From Alteribacter lacisalsi (lineage in GTDB: Bacteria > Bacillota > Bacilli > Bacillales > Salisediminibacteriaceae), in the NCBI RefSeq assembly GCF_003226345.1, contig NZ_PDOF01000001.1, positions 1,984,001 through 2,048,000 on the forward strand: DNA of 64,000 bases, read 5' to 3'. The notes under the pieces are model-generated. The model was not told the DNA's origin and made no database searches. It saw only the letters and a list, made by a program, of their open reading frames with translations. The position numbers were made by a program, and so were the translations under genes. Positions 33,958-42,098 of this stretch are shown here, one piece after another. Position 1 is the first letter of the stretch. Every line of letters begins with the position of its first letter.

Positions 33958-34593
33958 CTAATCTTTAAAACGAATATATCCCGTTTCTTCTGCTGCTTTT
34001 ATCAATTCCCGGTGCGAGGAAACATTCAGCTTACTCCTCAGATTATGCCGGTGATTTTCAATGGTTTTACTGGACACTCCCAGTTCCCTGGCCGATTCGA
34101 GTACGGAATATCCTCTTACGAGATGCTTGAATACTTCGTTTTCCCTCTGCGTTAAAAGCGAGGAAAGAAGAACGTTATCTCCTTTCCCTTCACCGTTTTT
34201 CCTGATACTCACAAAGCTGTATCTGATTTGCCCCCTGTCAATTTCCTGAAAAGCGTTCATCAGATCTTCGATTGGCTCATCCCTGCCGATTACACCGTTT
34301 ATTCCATATCTCTCAAGAAACGACGGGTCCGCCTGGCGGCCTTTGCTTTTAATGAGCACCACTTTTACCTTTTCATTTCTGCTTCTTGCCATCCGGATAA
34401 GTTCTGCTGTTTCATGCCTGGCAAAGCTTTCGGAATTAAGCAGAAGGTAATCAAATAGATAGCTTTCCAGTAATGCTTTCGTTTTGTTAAGGTCTTCTGC
34501 TTCCAAAATGTATTCCACGGGAAATAAATCATTGAGCAGCTGAAGAAAACCGTAGCGAATCATATCGTGCTTTTCATTCAATAGGATTTTCAA
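33958..34593 (-). CDS. Orphan LuxR/NarL-type regulator with degenerate receiver
   Basis: The 211-residue protein ends in a GerE/LuxR HTH: LTQRENEVFKHLVRGYSVLESARELGVSSKTIENHRHNLRSKLNV (about residues 148-192). The first 120 residues fold like a response-regulator receiver, but the acidic pair after ILL reads NEK, and the phospho-acceptor position in YLLLNSESF is Asn in place of Asp. It is therefore unlikely to be switched by phosphorylation in the usual way. No histidine kinase is near. The genes it controls are unknown. Confidence 0.82.
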   Translation of the reverse strand: MKILLNEKHDMIRYGFLQLLNDLFPVEYILEAEDLNKTKALLESYLFDYLLLNSESFARHETAELIRMARSRNEKVKVVLIKSKGRQADPSFLERYGINGVIGRDEPIEDLMNAFQEIDRGQIRYSFVSIRKNGEGKGDNVLLSSLLTQRENEVFKHLVRGYSVLESARELGVSSKTIENHRHNLRSKLNVSSHRELIKAAEETGYIRFKD

Positions 34594-34643
34594 TGCCGTT
34601 CTCCTTTCTTCGACCCCGCTCCCTCATCCCTGCAGAAAAAATA

Positions 34644-35135
34644 TTACAGCCCCAATCCAATAGAAAGTTGATTTGTATAGCTTGTGTAAGCAATCAGATG
34701 ATTGACTTCTGCAATTTTCCTATCTGACATTCCAAAGCTGCGCAAGAGTTCGATATCGTCTCTGGAGAGCGCTTGTCTTTCCTTTGCAAGGTGTTTTGCA
34801 TACGTTAACACGGCCTTTGTTTCATCGTCAAAAGAAGACATCCTGTCTTCAAGCAGATTTTCGATTTGATCTTCTGTTTCCCCCAGACTACGCAGCATCT
34901 CTGCATGACTGGCAGTACAATATTCGCAGCCGTTTAAACGTGAGACATAAGTAATGATCTGCTCTCTCATTAAATCACTGATGGATACTTGTTTAACAGC
35001 GTTCTGCAAAGGGGTAAAGGCTTCTAACAACTCTGGTGTATGACCCATCAGTCTGTGAAAAACTGTCGGCTGTGAAGCATCTTCCTTTTGAATTTTTTTC
35101 ATTTCACTCATTTTTACCGGTTTGATCCAGGGCAT
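34644..35135 (-). CDS. AhpD-like carboxymuconolactone decarboxylase-family protein
   Basis: The 163-residue helical protein has NGCEYCTASHAEML near residues 68-81, the E-x-x-C-x-x-x-H type active site of AhpD-like peroxidases, and a C-terminal helix NHLIAYTSYTNQLSIGL typical of the peroxidase-related subgroup. AAAGGATG lies upstream of the ATG at 35135. AhpD proteins reduce peroxides by a Cys pair; here only the second CxxC Cys-like pattern CEYC is present, which supports redox activity. It is monocistronic, divergent from cydA. Confidence 0.82.
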   Translation of the reverse strand: MPWIKPVKMSEMKKIQKEDASQPTVFHRLMGHTPELLEAFTPLQNAVKQVSISDLMREQIITYVSRLNGCEYCTASHAEMLRSLGETEDQIENLLEDRMSSFDDETKAVLTYAKHLAKERQALSRDDIELLRSFGMSDRKIAEVNHLIAYTSYTNQLSIGLGL

Positions 35136-35377
35136 GTGAGTTTCATCCTTTCCATTATCGTGATCACGGCAGAACAGACTGTCCTGACAGTGTCCTTAAT
35201 TTCTCCTTTTTCCTTGTCACAATCCGTTCGAAAATCGTTCAAATTTTGCTCACATGTTCACACATTATTGGGTGAAATCATCTATATGTTTATTATTTCA
35301 CATAATTTATGATAAGTATACTTACAGTTGTGACTAAAAACCCACTAAAGAGCCAACACCGAAAGTGAGGGAACAGA

Positions 35378-36739
35378 ATGTTCGGAATTGAAAACGATCC
35401 GGTGCTTCTGAGTCGGCTTCTGACTGCTCTGACACTGGGCTTTCATGTTATATTCGCGACCATCGGGGTCGGGGTTCCTCTAATGATAGCCATTGCTGAA
35501 TGGATGGGAATCAAGCGGAACGATCCTCATTACACCCTGATGGCACGCCGGTGGGCCAGAGGCTTCGTTGTAACCGTAGCAGTAGGCGTTGTTACCGGTA
35601 CAGCGATTGGTCTCCAATTAAGTCTATTATGGCCGAATTTTATGCAGGCAGCCGGCCATACGATCGGTCTGCCATTGTTTATGGAGATATTCGCATTTTT
35701 CTTTGAAGCGATCTTCCTTGGGATTTACCTGTACACATGGGACCGGTTCAAGAGCAAAATGCGTCACTTCCTGCTCATTATCCCTGTTGTAATCGGCGCA
35801 TCAGCGTCTGCATTTTTCATTACAACTGCCAACGCATTTATGAATTTCCCACAGGGATTTGACATGGCAAATGGTGTGATTGCAAACGTCAGTCCGCTTG
35901 AGGCTATGTTTAACCCTGCCACGCCGACGAAAGTATCGCACGTTATCATTACCTGCTACCTAACTGCAGCGTTTATTCTCGGTACAATAGCAGCTATTCA
36001 CCTTCTTAAAGGAAGCAAACATGAGTACCACAAAAAAGCACTCAAGCTGACGATGGTTTCCGGTGCAGTCTTTGCAATCGCTACTGCTGTCATCGGCGAC
36101 CTTTCCGGTAAGTACCTCCACGAGTACCAGCCGGAAAAACTTGCAGCAGCCGAGTGGCATTTTGAAACAGAAACACATGCCCCGCTGATCTTGGGCGGTG
36201 TGTTGACAGAAGACAACGAAGTCAAATATGCATTGGAAATTCCATACGCTCTCAGTATTCTCGCAGGCGGCCTGCCCGATTCGGAAGTCGTGGGGCTCAA
36301 TGAGTTCCCCGAAGATGAACTTCCGCCCCTCTGGGTTCACTACGCCTTTGATATGATGGTGTTTATCGGAATGTATCTGGCGTTTGTGTCCACTCTTTTT
36401 GCAGTGATGAGCTGGAAGAAAAACTGGAATCCGTATAATAAACCACTGCTGATTATGGTGGCTGCCGGAGGTCCGCTCAGTATGGTTGCAATCGAAGCGG
36501 GATGGATTTTTGCCGAAGTCGGCCGTCAGCCGTGGCTCATAAACGGCATTATGCGCGTAGAGGAAGGTGCGACAACATCGGATCACGTAGGCCTGATGCT
36601 GGCTCTCTTCATTGTCCTTTACACCATTCTCGGTGTTACCTGTGCTGTTGTACTCCGGAGAATGTTCAAGCAGAATCCAGTGGAGCACGAACTTGAAAAA
36701 CGGGGAATCGAGCAGCCGAAGCGGGTCAGCAATGAATAA
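35378..36739 (+). CDS. cydA: Cytochrome bd-type quinol oxidase subunit I
   Basis: The 453-residue membrane protein has nine hydrophobic segments. Haem ligands can be placed at His23 in LTLGFHVIF, a His in TKVSHVIITCYL near residue 190, and a Met further on; Glu residues in FMEIFAFFFEAIFLG belong to the proton path. The quinol loop is short, as in the Geobacillus enzyme and B. subtilis YthA rather than the long-loop E. coli type. GTGAGGG precedes the ATG. It oxidises menaquinol and reduces O2 to water. It is first of a three-gene operon. Confidence 0.93.
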   Translation: MFGIENDPVLLSRLLTALTLGFHVIFATIGVGVPLMIAIAEWMGIKRNDPHYTLMARRWARGFVVTVAVGVVTGTAIGLQLSLLWPNFMQAAGHTIGLPLFMEIFAFFFEAIFLGIYLYTWDRFKSKMRHFLLIIPVVIGASASAFFITTANAFMNFPQGFDMANGVIANVSPLEAMFNPATPTKVSHVIITCYLTAAFILGTIAAIHLLKGSKHEYHKKALKLTMVSGAVFAIATAVIGDLSGKYLHEYQPEKLAAAEWHFETETHAPLILGGVLTEDNEVKYALEIPYALSILAGGLPDSEVVGLNEFPEDELPPLWVHYAFDMMVFIGMYLAFVSTLFAVMSWKKNWNPYNKPLLIMVAAGGPLSMVAIEAGWIFAEVGRQPWLINGIMRVEEGATTSDHVGLMLALFIVLYTILGVTCAVVLRRMFKQNPVEHELEKRGIEQPKRVSNE

Positions 36740-36753
36740 AGGAGGTACCGGCG

Positions 36754-37767
36754 TTGAGCTATGAATTAATTGGGATTACCGTCCTGTGGATCTTTTTGTA
36801 CGGCTATCTGATCGTGGCGTCGATTGATTTCGGCGCCGGCTTCTTCAGCTATTACAGCCGGATTACAAAAAAGAAACACGCCCTTCATCATATTATCCAG
36901 CGTTATCTTTCCCCTGTGTGGGAGGTAACCAATGTCTTTCTCGTATTCTTCTTCGTTGGAATTATCGGCTTTTTTCCGGATACAGCCTATTATTACGGAA
37001 CAGCCCTTCTGATTCCAGGAAGTATTTCGATTATTCTTCTGGCCCTGCGCGGCTCCTATTATGCCTTTGCCACATACGGGGCGAAAGACAGCCATTTGTA
37101 CTCGCTTCTTTATGGAGCAACGGGTCTATTAATTCCGGCTTCCCTCACAACAGTCCTGACCATCTCAGAAGGAGGGTATCTGGCTGTTGATAACGGGAAT
37201 GTTACCCTTCTCTACGGTGAACTGTTTACAAGCCCGTATTCCTGGGGCGTTGTATTTCTCGCTGTCTTCAGTGTGCTGTTCATTTCTGCTGCATTTCTTA
37301 CCTATTATGCAGCGAAGGCTAAAGACCAGCAGGCTCTGGAAGTTGTCCGGAAATACGCTCTCTCCTGGGCATTCCCGACCATTACTATGGCTTTCATCGT
37401 GTTCTTCCTACTCGGTGAGCGGAACGAGCTGCACTTTTCCAACATGATGGATCTATGGTGGATGTTTGCCCTCTCACTGGCATCGTTTGCTGCATCGGTG
37501 TGGCTGATCTGGAAACGGCAAAATTACGGTCTGGCTTTTATTTTCGTTATGGTCCAGTTCTTCACAGCCTTTTTTGCATACGGGGCGTCGCACCTGCCGT
37601 ACCTTCTCTATCCGTACCTGACGATCTATGACGGGTTTACGAATGAAAGCATGGCAATAGCTCTGATTGCAGCCTTTATTGGAGGACTCCTCATGCTTAT
37701 TCCTTCTCTGTATCTTTTGATGAGGCTGTTTCTCTTCGATGCAGAATATCTTGAAGGCAGAAAATAA
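36754..37767 (+). CDS. cydB: Cytochrome bd-type quinol oxidase subunit II
   Basis: The 337-residue protein has eight hydrophobic segments and the CydB patterns ASIDFGAGFFSYY near residue 22 and QRYLSPVWEVTNVFLVFFFVG, the latter matching the conserved WEVxxxW/N motif. It starts at TTG with AAAGGAGG eight bases before, 14 bases after cydA. It forms the heterodimer with CydA. Length and features agree with YthB-type subunits. Confidence 0.92.
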   Translation: MSYELIGITVLWIFLYGYLIVASIDFGAGFFSYYSRITKKKHALHHIIQRYLSPVWEVTNVFLVFFFVGIIGFFPDTAYYYGTALLIPGSISIILLALRGSYYAFATYGAKDSHLYSLLYGATGLLIPASLTTVLTISEGGYLAVDNGNVTLLYGELFTSPYSWGVVFLAVFSVLFISAAFLTYYAAKAKDQQALEVVRKYALSWAFPTITMAFIVFFLLGERNELHFSNMMDLWWMFALSLASFAASVWLIWKRQNYGLAFIFVMVQFFTAFFAYGASHLPYLLYPYLTIYDGFTNESMAIALIAAFIGGLLMLIPSLYLLMRLFLFDAEYLEGRK

Positions 37768-37782
37768 AAAGGGGGTTTGGAC

Positions 37783-37881
37783 GTGGATCTCACGTACTTT
37801 CTGATCATGATCGCCCCTCCCCTTGTTCTGATCGCTGCCGTAGCAGTTGTCTTTATCTGGGGAGCAAAAGGAAAAGACTGA
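37783..37881 (+). CDS. cydS: CydS-like single-helix subunit of cytochrome bd oxidase
   Basis: A 32-residue peptide starts at GTG with GGGGG seven bases before, 15 bases after cydB. It reads MDLTYFLIMIAPPLVLIAA followed by VAVVFIWGAKGKD: one hydrophobic helix (residues 4-26) with a short charged tail. The FLIMxAP start resembles the 33-residue CydS found in the Geobacillus bd oxidase structure, and position as third gene is the same. It would bind beside CydA and close the haem pocket. The sequence resemblance is from memory. Confidence 0.8.
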   Translation: MDLTYFLIMIAPPLVLIAAVAVVFIWGAKGKD

Positions 37882-37938
37882 ACGTAATTGATAGAAACCA
37901 ATAAACATAAAGCTGGCATAAATACAGCTGATAAAAAT

Positions 37939-37968
37939 GGCTCTCACTTTGGTGAGGGTCTTTTTTTG
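37939..37968 (+). terminator. Terminator of the cydABS operon
   Basis: GCTCTCAC and GTGAGGGT arms around TTTG, followed by seven T residues. Confidence 0.88.
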
Positions 37969-38005
37969 CTGCAAGCAAAGGTAAAAGTAAAAGCTGTCCT
38001 GAAAA

Positions 38006-38250
38006 TGACGGAACAGAAGCTTCGCTTCACGCCGTCCATTCGCTTTCCGCTCTTTATTTAACTCGGTCATAAGCCGCTATCCATCTGAAACAAGCAAAAA
38101 TAAAAACTGTTTTCGAATAGATTGTTGTTTTATTGCGCTGCAGGCGGATGCTGTCAGCGGGCATCACTTCAGCCTCCTCGGCAAAATCACCCTGCGGGGT
38201 CTTCAGCAGATGCTATTCCCGCAGGAGTCACCGCCTTCCACTCCATTAAT
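38006..38250 (+). repeat. Dispersed repeat, copy R4 (compound)
   Basis: Starts with GAAGCTTCGCTTCACGC and GTCCATTCGC as in R3, then TGTTTTCGAATAGATTGTTG, TGCAGGCGGATGCTG, AGCGGGCATC, TCAGCCTCCTCGG, CTGCGGGGTCTTCAGCA and CCCGCAGGAGTC, which match R1, R2 and R6. It takes up most of the 454-base gap between the cyd terminator and the amidase end. Confidence 0.7.
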
Positions 38251-38335
38251 ATTGTGAACATTAGTAACAATCTTTACGAAAAAAGCAAAATAAAAGACCG
38301 GCCGGCGGTCTCAAAATTTAATCATTATTCTCCTG

Positions 38336-39373
38336 CTACACTCGTCTTGTGCGGACGAAATTCTCACTTGTTGTGATATACAAACCGCTTCTGAGGCGAT
38401 ACATATCTGTACTGCTTCCCTGTACATTGACTCTGTCTGTTATGGTGAAGGCTTCGCCTCTTCTCACGGTCCCTGCAATGGCACTCGGCTCCCAGGAAGG
38501 CCGGTTTCTAACATTCAGTGTGGCTACGTCCACAATAACAAGAAGTCCAGTCGGGCTTGCGTTCAGCACTGCCTGGTACGTCTGAGGTCCCGCTACACCG
38601 TCAACAGTAATTCGTGAGCTCTGCTGAAATTCACGAACGGCTGTTTCTGTAATGTCGCCAAACACCCCGTCGGCACCGAAAGAGCCGAGATCGTAATTTA
38701 AGTTCAGCAGTTTTTCCTGCAGGCTCCGGACGAGCGGACCTCTGTCACCGTTTCGCAGGATCTGCCCTGTCCACTCCATGTCCCTGCGTCGTCCGATATC
38801 AGCAAAAACTGCGGCAATCGCCTCCGCATGTGCTTCGGCTGCTTCCTGCAGAAATGCACTGGACCGGAGCAGGTTCGCATCCTGTGTATTGGTTAAAAAC
38901 CCGCCTTCCGTTAACACGGCAGCCATGGACGTAAAGCGCAGGACGTAAAACCCTGCAGTTTTGGTTCCCCTGTCCGGTTTTCTGCCTCGCCAAGCCACGT
39001 TATATGCGGTGCGGTGGAATTCACTGTGAATCTGCCTAGTCCGGTTAGGTGCATTTGTGAACCGGAACGACTCAAAGCCTCTTGCTGATGTTCCTCCTGC
39101 AGCATTTTGATGGATGGATATAAACAGGTCCGCATTCCAGTTGTTTGCCGCTTCTGCCCTTGCAGCAAGGCTCACAAAAATATCCGATGTGCGGCTCATT
39201 CTCACCTGAACATTGGTATATTGTCCCTCAAGGATATCTCTCAGGCGGAGGGCAATATCAAGGTTAATGTCTTTTTCCCTTAGCCCGTTCGCAACCGCGC
39301 CGGGATCAGATCCTCCGTGACCAGGATCAATGAAAATCCGGACAGGGCGGTTCAGTCGAATCGGAATGACCAT
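38336..39373 (-). CDS. N-acetylmuramoyl-L-alanine amidase without signal peptide
   Basis: The 345-residue protein has an Amidase_3 domain (about residues 11-185) with zinc ligands in FIDPGHGGSDPG, the Glu in REKDINLDIA, His in FISIHQNA and the catalytic Glu in VLTEGGFLTN. A peptidoglycan-binding domain (DRGPLVRSLQEKL ... FGDITETAVREFQ, 205-265) and an SH3b-like domain (TLNVRNRPSW ... to the end) follow. No signal peptide is visible, as in mother-cell lytic amidases such as CwlC. Its ATG overlaps the stop of a small Cys-rich gene (TAATG). Confidence 0.88.
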   Translation of the reverse strand: MVIPIRLNRPVRIFIDPGHGGSDPGAVANGLREKDINLDIALRLRDILEGQYTNVQVRMSRTSDIFVSLAARAEAANNWNADLFISIHQNAAGGTSARGFESFRFTNAPNRTRQIHSEFHRTAYNVAWRGRKPDRGTKTAGFYVLRFTSMAAVLTEGGFLTNTQDANLLRSSAFLQEAAEAHAEAIAAVFADIGRRRDMEWTGQILRNGDRGPLVRSLQEKLLNLNYDLGSFGADGVFGDITETAVREFQQSSRITVDGVAGPQTYQAVLNASPTGLLVIVDVATLNVRNRPSWEPSAIAGTVRRGEAFTITDRVNVQGSSTDMYRLRSGLYITTSENFVRTRRV

Positions 39374-39546
39374 TACCGCTCGCCTCTTTCACTGGAATTT
39401 TCATCGTCAGATATAACGTCCAGTTCCCGTTCGCTGCAGCACTCGGGTCTGTTACAGCATGGTTCACCATGATTTCCGTCTTTAAAAAGGCGGATTTCAT
39501 AGTCCACAGGCATGCCGCAGAATACACATTCTGTATGCTCTTTCAT
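39373..39546 (-). CDS. Small cysteine-rich protein coupled to the amidase
   Basis: A 57-residue frame opens at an ATG with AAGGGGAAG eight bases before it and stops in TAATG at the amidase start. It begins MKEHTECVFCGMPVDYE and has a second cluster EPCCNRPECCSER; Cys at 7, 10, 30, 31, 36 and 37 suggest a small zinc knuckle. The tail is acidic and hydrophilic. The coupling suggests joint expression with the cell-wall amidase. I do not recognise a family. Confidence 0.7.
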   Translation of the reverse strand: MKEHTECVFCGMPVDYEIRLFKDGNHGEPCCNRPECCSERELDVISDDENSSERGER

Positions 39547-39760
39547 GTTTTCTTCCCCTTACAATATAGTGTTAGAAGCATGCAAGGGCTTTTCTGAATC
39601 CGGTAGTAAAGACCGTCAAATAATAAAGTCCGTCCATAAAAATGATTACTTCTATACTACAGTAAATGCTTCGGATTACGAAATGATAGTGCAAACGTCC
39701 TGCTTGCACAAAAGTTTTTCATTTAGTTTATTAAGGTTATACAAAATGAGCTGACATCTA

Positions 39761-40660
39761 TTATTCTGTCTGCTTGATTCGTTCCACCAGGGACCGAAGC
39801 CACTTGTTCAGCTGCATAAACTTATAGCCAGATGCTTCTGCCAGGGAAACGTCCTGATAGGCAGAGGAAGGAAAATTAAACGGAGACTGTTCGCTGTCAT
39901 TTACAGGGCTTTCAGTGACGGCCGTTCTGCCTGTCGTTTCTTCAATTATTCCTATAAGCTCCTTAAGGCGGATATGATCAGGCGATGAAGCGTTTACCGG
40001 CCCGTAGATTTCCTGGCTGCCGGCCCAGAACAGAAATTCAGCCAGATCTCCTGCCTCTACAAAGGAAAGTGCCGTATCAGGGTTTGTGATCCGGATCATC
40101 TCGCCACTGTTCACTTTACGTACGTGGTAATGGAGTCTTTCCGTGTAGTCATCCTCCCCGAGTACGATTGGCGGACGTACCGCTGTGACCGGAAAACCTG
40201 CCTCCTGAAAGAAGACGGCCTCTGCCAGACGCTTTCCTTCTCCGTAACTGAAATCGTCTCTTGTGCCTTTCTGAATGGGGTAACTGTAGGGATCAAAATC
40301 TTTCTCTTCCTTCAGGGGCTTATCGTTAAACTCATAAACCGAAAGTGTGGAGGTAAGCACATAATGCCCGGTCCTCTCCTTGAATACATCACACGTAATC
40401 GCGGCATCATCCGGTGAAAAACAGATCTGGTCGTACACCACATCCCATCGGGAATCCCTGAACGCTTCTTCCATTGCCACTCTGTCTGATCGGTCAACGT
40501 GGATCCGGTTCACTTTTTCCCCGAAGCCGTCCTCTTTATTGCCGCGCGTTGCAATTGTCACCCGGTCCCCGTTATCAATCAGTTTACTTACAAGTCGCCG
40601 GCCGAAAAACCGACTGCCCCCAAGCACGAGGACATCTCTTTTCATTTTACTCATCGTCAT
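39761..40660 (-). CDS. NAD-dependent epimerase/dehydratase-like protein
   Basis: The 299-residue protein starts with the loop VLVLGGSRFFGRRLV, then DRVTIATRG, SFVEAGDLAEFL and VRPPIVLG. The usual Tyr-x-x-x-Lys appears as YGEGKR near residue 150, which fits extended or atypical SDRs, among them the chloroplast-stem-loop-like group. The ATG at 40660 has GAGGTG ten bases before; codons to 40786 upstream lack a ribosome site. The substrate is unknown. It is divergent from the ytrA-type gene. Confidence 0.8.
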   Translation of the reverse strand: MTMSKMKRDVLVLGGSRFFGRRLVSKLIDNGDRVTIATRGNKEDGFGEKVNRIHVDRSDRVAMEEAFRDSRWDVVYDQICFSPDDAAITCDVFKERTGHYVLTSTLSVYEFNDKPLKEEKDFDPYSYPIQKGTRDDFSYGEGKRLAEAVFFQEAGFPVTAVRPPIVLGEDDYTERLHYHVRKVNSGEMIRITNPDTALSFVEAGDLAEFLFWAGSQEIYGPVNASSPDHIRLKELIGIIEETTGRTAVTESPVNDSEQSPFNFPSSAYQDVSLAEASGYKFMQLNKWLRSLVERIKQTE

Positions 40661-40770
40661 TGCCTGATCACCTCTTCCTTTTTGTAACTTCTTCACCATC
40701 GCCTGAAAGTCCTTCTCGTTCCCCGAAGGAGAACAAAGTTGACAAACAAGATACTGAAGGACTAAAATGA

Positions 40771-40795
40771 AGTGTACTACTAACAATAATACACA
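40771..40795 (+). promoter_or_regulatory. YtrA-type operator
   Basis: AGTGTA is separated by 13 bases from TACACA, one change from the AGTGTA-N13-TACACT consensus known for YtrA in B. subtilis. It lies 43 bases before the GntR-family gene, in the place for autoregulation. An overlapping ACACATGTGT palindrome follows. Confidence 0.7.
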
Positions 40796-40837
40796 TGTGT
40801 CACATAGATTTCAGCCTGACGCCAAGGTGGTGAAGCG

Positions 40838-41233
40838 ATGTACTTTAATATTGATCCGAAAAAAAACGTTCCGCTGTATGAACAGATTATCCAGCAGGTA
40901 AAAGAGATGGTTGCAAAAGGGATTCTTCAGCCGAACGAAAAGCTCCCCTCCGTCAGGGAATTAAGCTCCCAGATTGTGATCAATCCGAACACAGTGAGCA
41001 AAGCCTATCAGGAGCTGGAGCGCCAGGAAGTCATTGTTACAATTCGGGGGCGCGGCACATTTATTAACGATGCTGTTGTTCAGAGTAACGACCCAAAAAA
41101 GACGGAAGCGATCCGTGAGGCTCTCAGCCAGCTCGTTATTGACAGCCACTACGCCGGTATTGAAAAGCAGACGCTTCTGAAATGGATTGAGAACTTTTAC
41201 ACTGATTTAGGGGGAAAGAACGATGAACGTTGA
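40838..41233 (+). CDS. ytrA: GntR-family repressor, YtrA type
   Basis: The 131-residue protein is a compact GntR protein: winged HTH at residues 10-78 (VPLYEQIIQQVKEMVAKGIL, KLPSVRELSSQIVINPNTVSKAYQELE) and a short helical tail for dimerisation, as in the YtrA subfamily. GGTGGTG lies before the ATG. It overlaps the ABC ATPase gene by 11 bases. YtrA relatives repress ABC transporter operons and respond to cell-envelope drugs. Its own operator is visible upstream. Confidence 0.85.
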   Translation: MYFNIDPKKNVPLYEQIIQQVKEMVAKGILQPNEKLPSVRELSSQIVINPNTVSKAYQELERQEVIVTIRGRGTFINDAVVQSNDPKKTEAIREALSQLVIDSHYAGIEKQTLLKWIENFYTDLGGKNDER

Positions 41234-42098
41234 ACAGGTCTCAAAGACAATTCAGGGAACCACCGTCCTTAAAGATATTACGTTTGAAGTAAAGCCCGGC
41301 AGTATCGTAGGCATCATCGGCCGGAATGGTGCCGGTAAAACGACCCTCCTTCGCATCCTTACGGGAATCATCGATCCTACCGAAGGTGATGTACGGATCG
41401 ACGGACAGAGCATTTTTGACGTGCCTGAAATTAAGCAGAACATCATCTTTGTGCCGGACTCATCAGAAGCGATGAAAAACTATTCCACTAAAGAACTTGT
41501 ACGGCTGTATAAAACAGTTTATCCCCGATTTGATGAAGCCTACTTTCATCAGCTTATGAAACGATTTAATCTGCCTGCAACAAAAAAGATTAAAAACTAC
41601 TCTAAAGGGATGAAAGCACTCTTCAGTCTGGTCGTGGCTTTTGCAGCACGGGCACGTTATGTGATTCTTGACGAACCTACTGACGGACTTGATGTCATTG
41701 TGAAACGGCGGATTTTGCGCACTCTAGTTGAGGAGGTAGCCGGCAACGACGTTTCTGTGCTCATTTCCTCCCACCGCCTGGACGAACTCGAGTTTATGGC
41801 CAACGATATCCTCGTTATTAAGGACGGACGTCCGGACAGCTTTTATGATCTGGATACGATGAAAGCCCAGTACAAAAAGATTCAGGTCGTGTTTAAGGAA
41901 TACTTACCTGAGGAACTAAAGGCGCATGTAAACATACTTAATCAGACCGGGCGGGTGTACACCCTCATTGTCGATAGAAACATGGAAAAGATTGAGGAGC
42001 AGATTCGCCAAAATGAGCCGCTTCTCTATGAAGAACTGTCCATGAGCCTCGAAGATGTGTTCGTTGCCAGACTGGGGGGTGAAGAGTTTGTTTCATAA
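41223..42098 (+). CDS. ABC transporter ATPase, YtrB-like
   Basis: The 291-residue ATPase has Walker A GRNGAGKTT near residue 33, a signature of YSKGMKAL (variant of LSGGQ), Walker B YVILDEPTDGLD and switch His in SSHRLDEL. The last 80 residues form a small extra domain seen in this exporter group. It overlaps the regulator in front and the permease behind, so the three genes are coupled. It drives an exporter possibly involved in envelope stress or acetoin-type growth signals; no substrate can be named. Confidence 0.87.
   Translation: MNVEQVSKTIQGTTVLKDITFEVKPGSIVGIIGRNGAGKTTLLRILTGIIDPTEGDVRIDGQSIFDVPEIKQNIIFVPDSSEAMKNYSTKELVRLYKTVYPRFDEAYFHQLMKRFNLPATKKIKNYSKGMKALFSLVVAFAARARYVILDEPTDGLDVIVKRRILRTLVEEVAGNDVSVLISSHRLDELEFMANDILVIKDGRPDSFYDLDTMKAQYKKIQVVFKEYLPEELKAHVNILNQTGRVYTLIVDRNMEKIEEQIRQNEPLLYEELSMSLEDVFVARLGGEEFVS

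Noticed and set aside
35230-35340. Rex or ResD binding site before cydA
   Set aside because: Several TTCACA-like half-sites occur, but no TTGTGA-N6-TCACAA palindrome, so no site could be defended.
35960-36688. Long minus-strand frame (242 residues) opposite cydA
   Set aside because: It lies wholly antisense to a clear oxidase gene, is His/Cys/Lys rich like typical reverse frames, and has no ribosome site.
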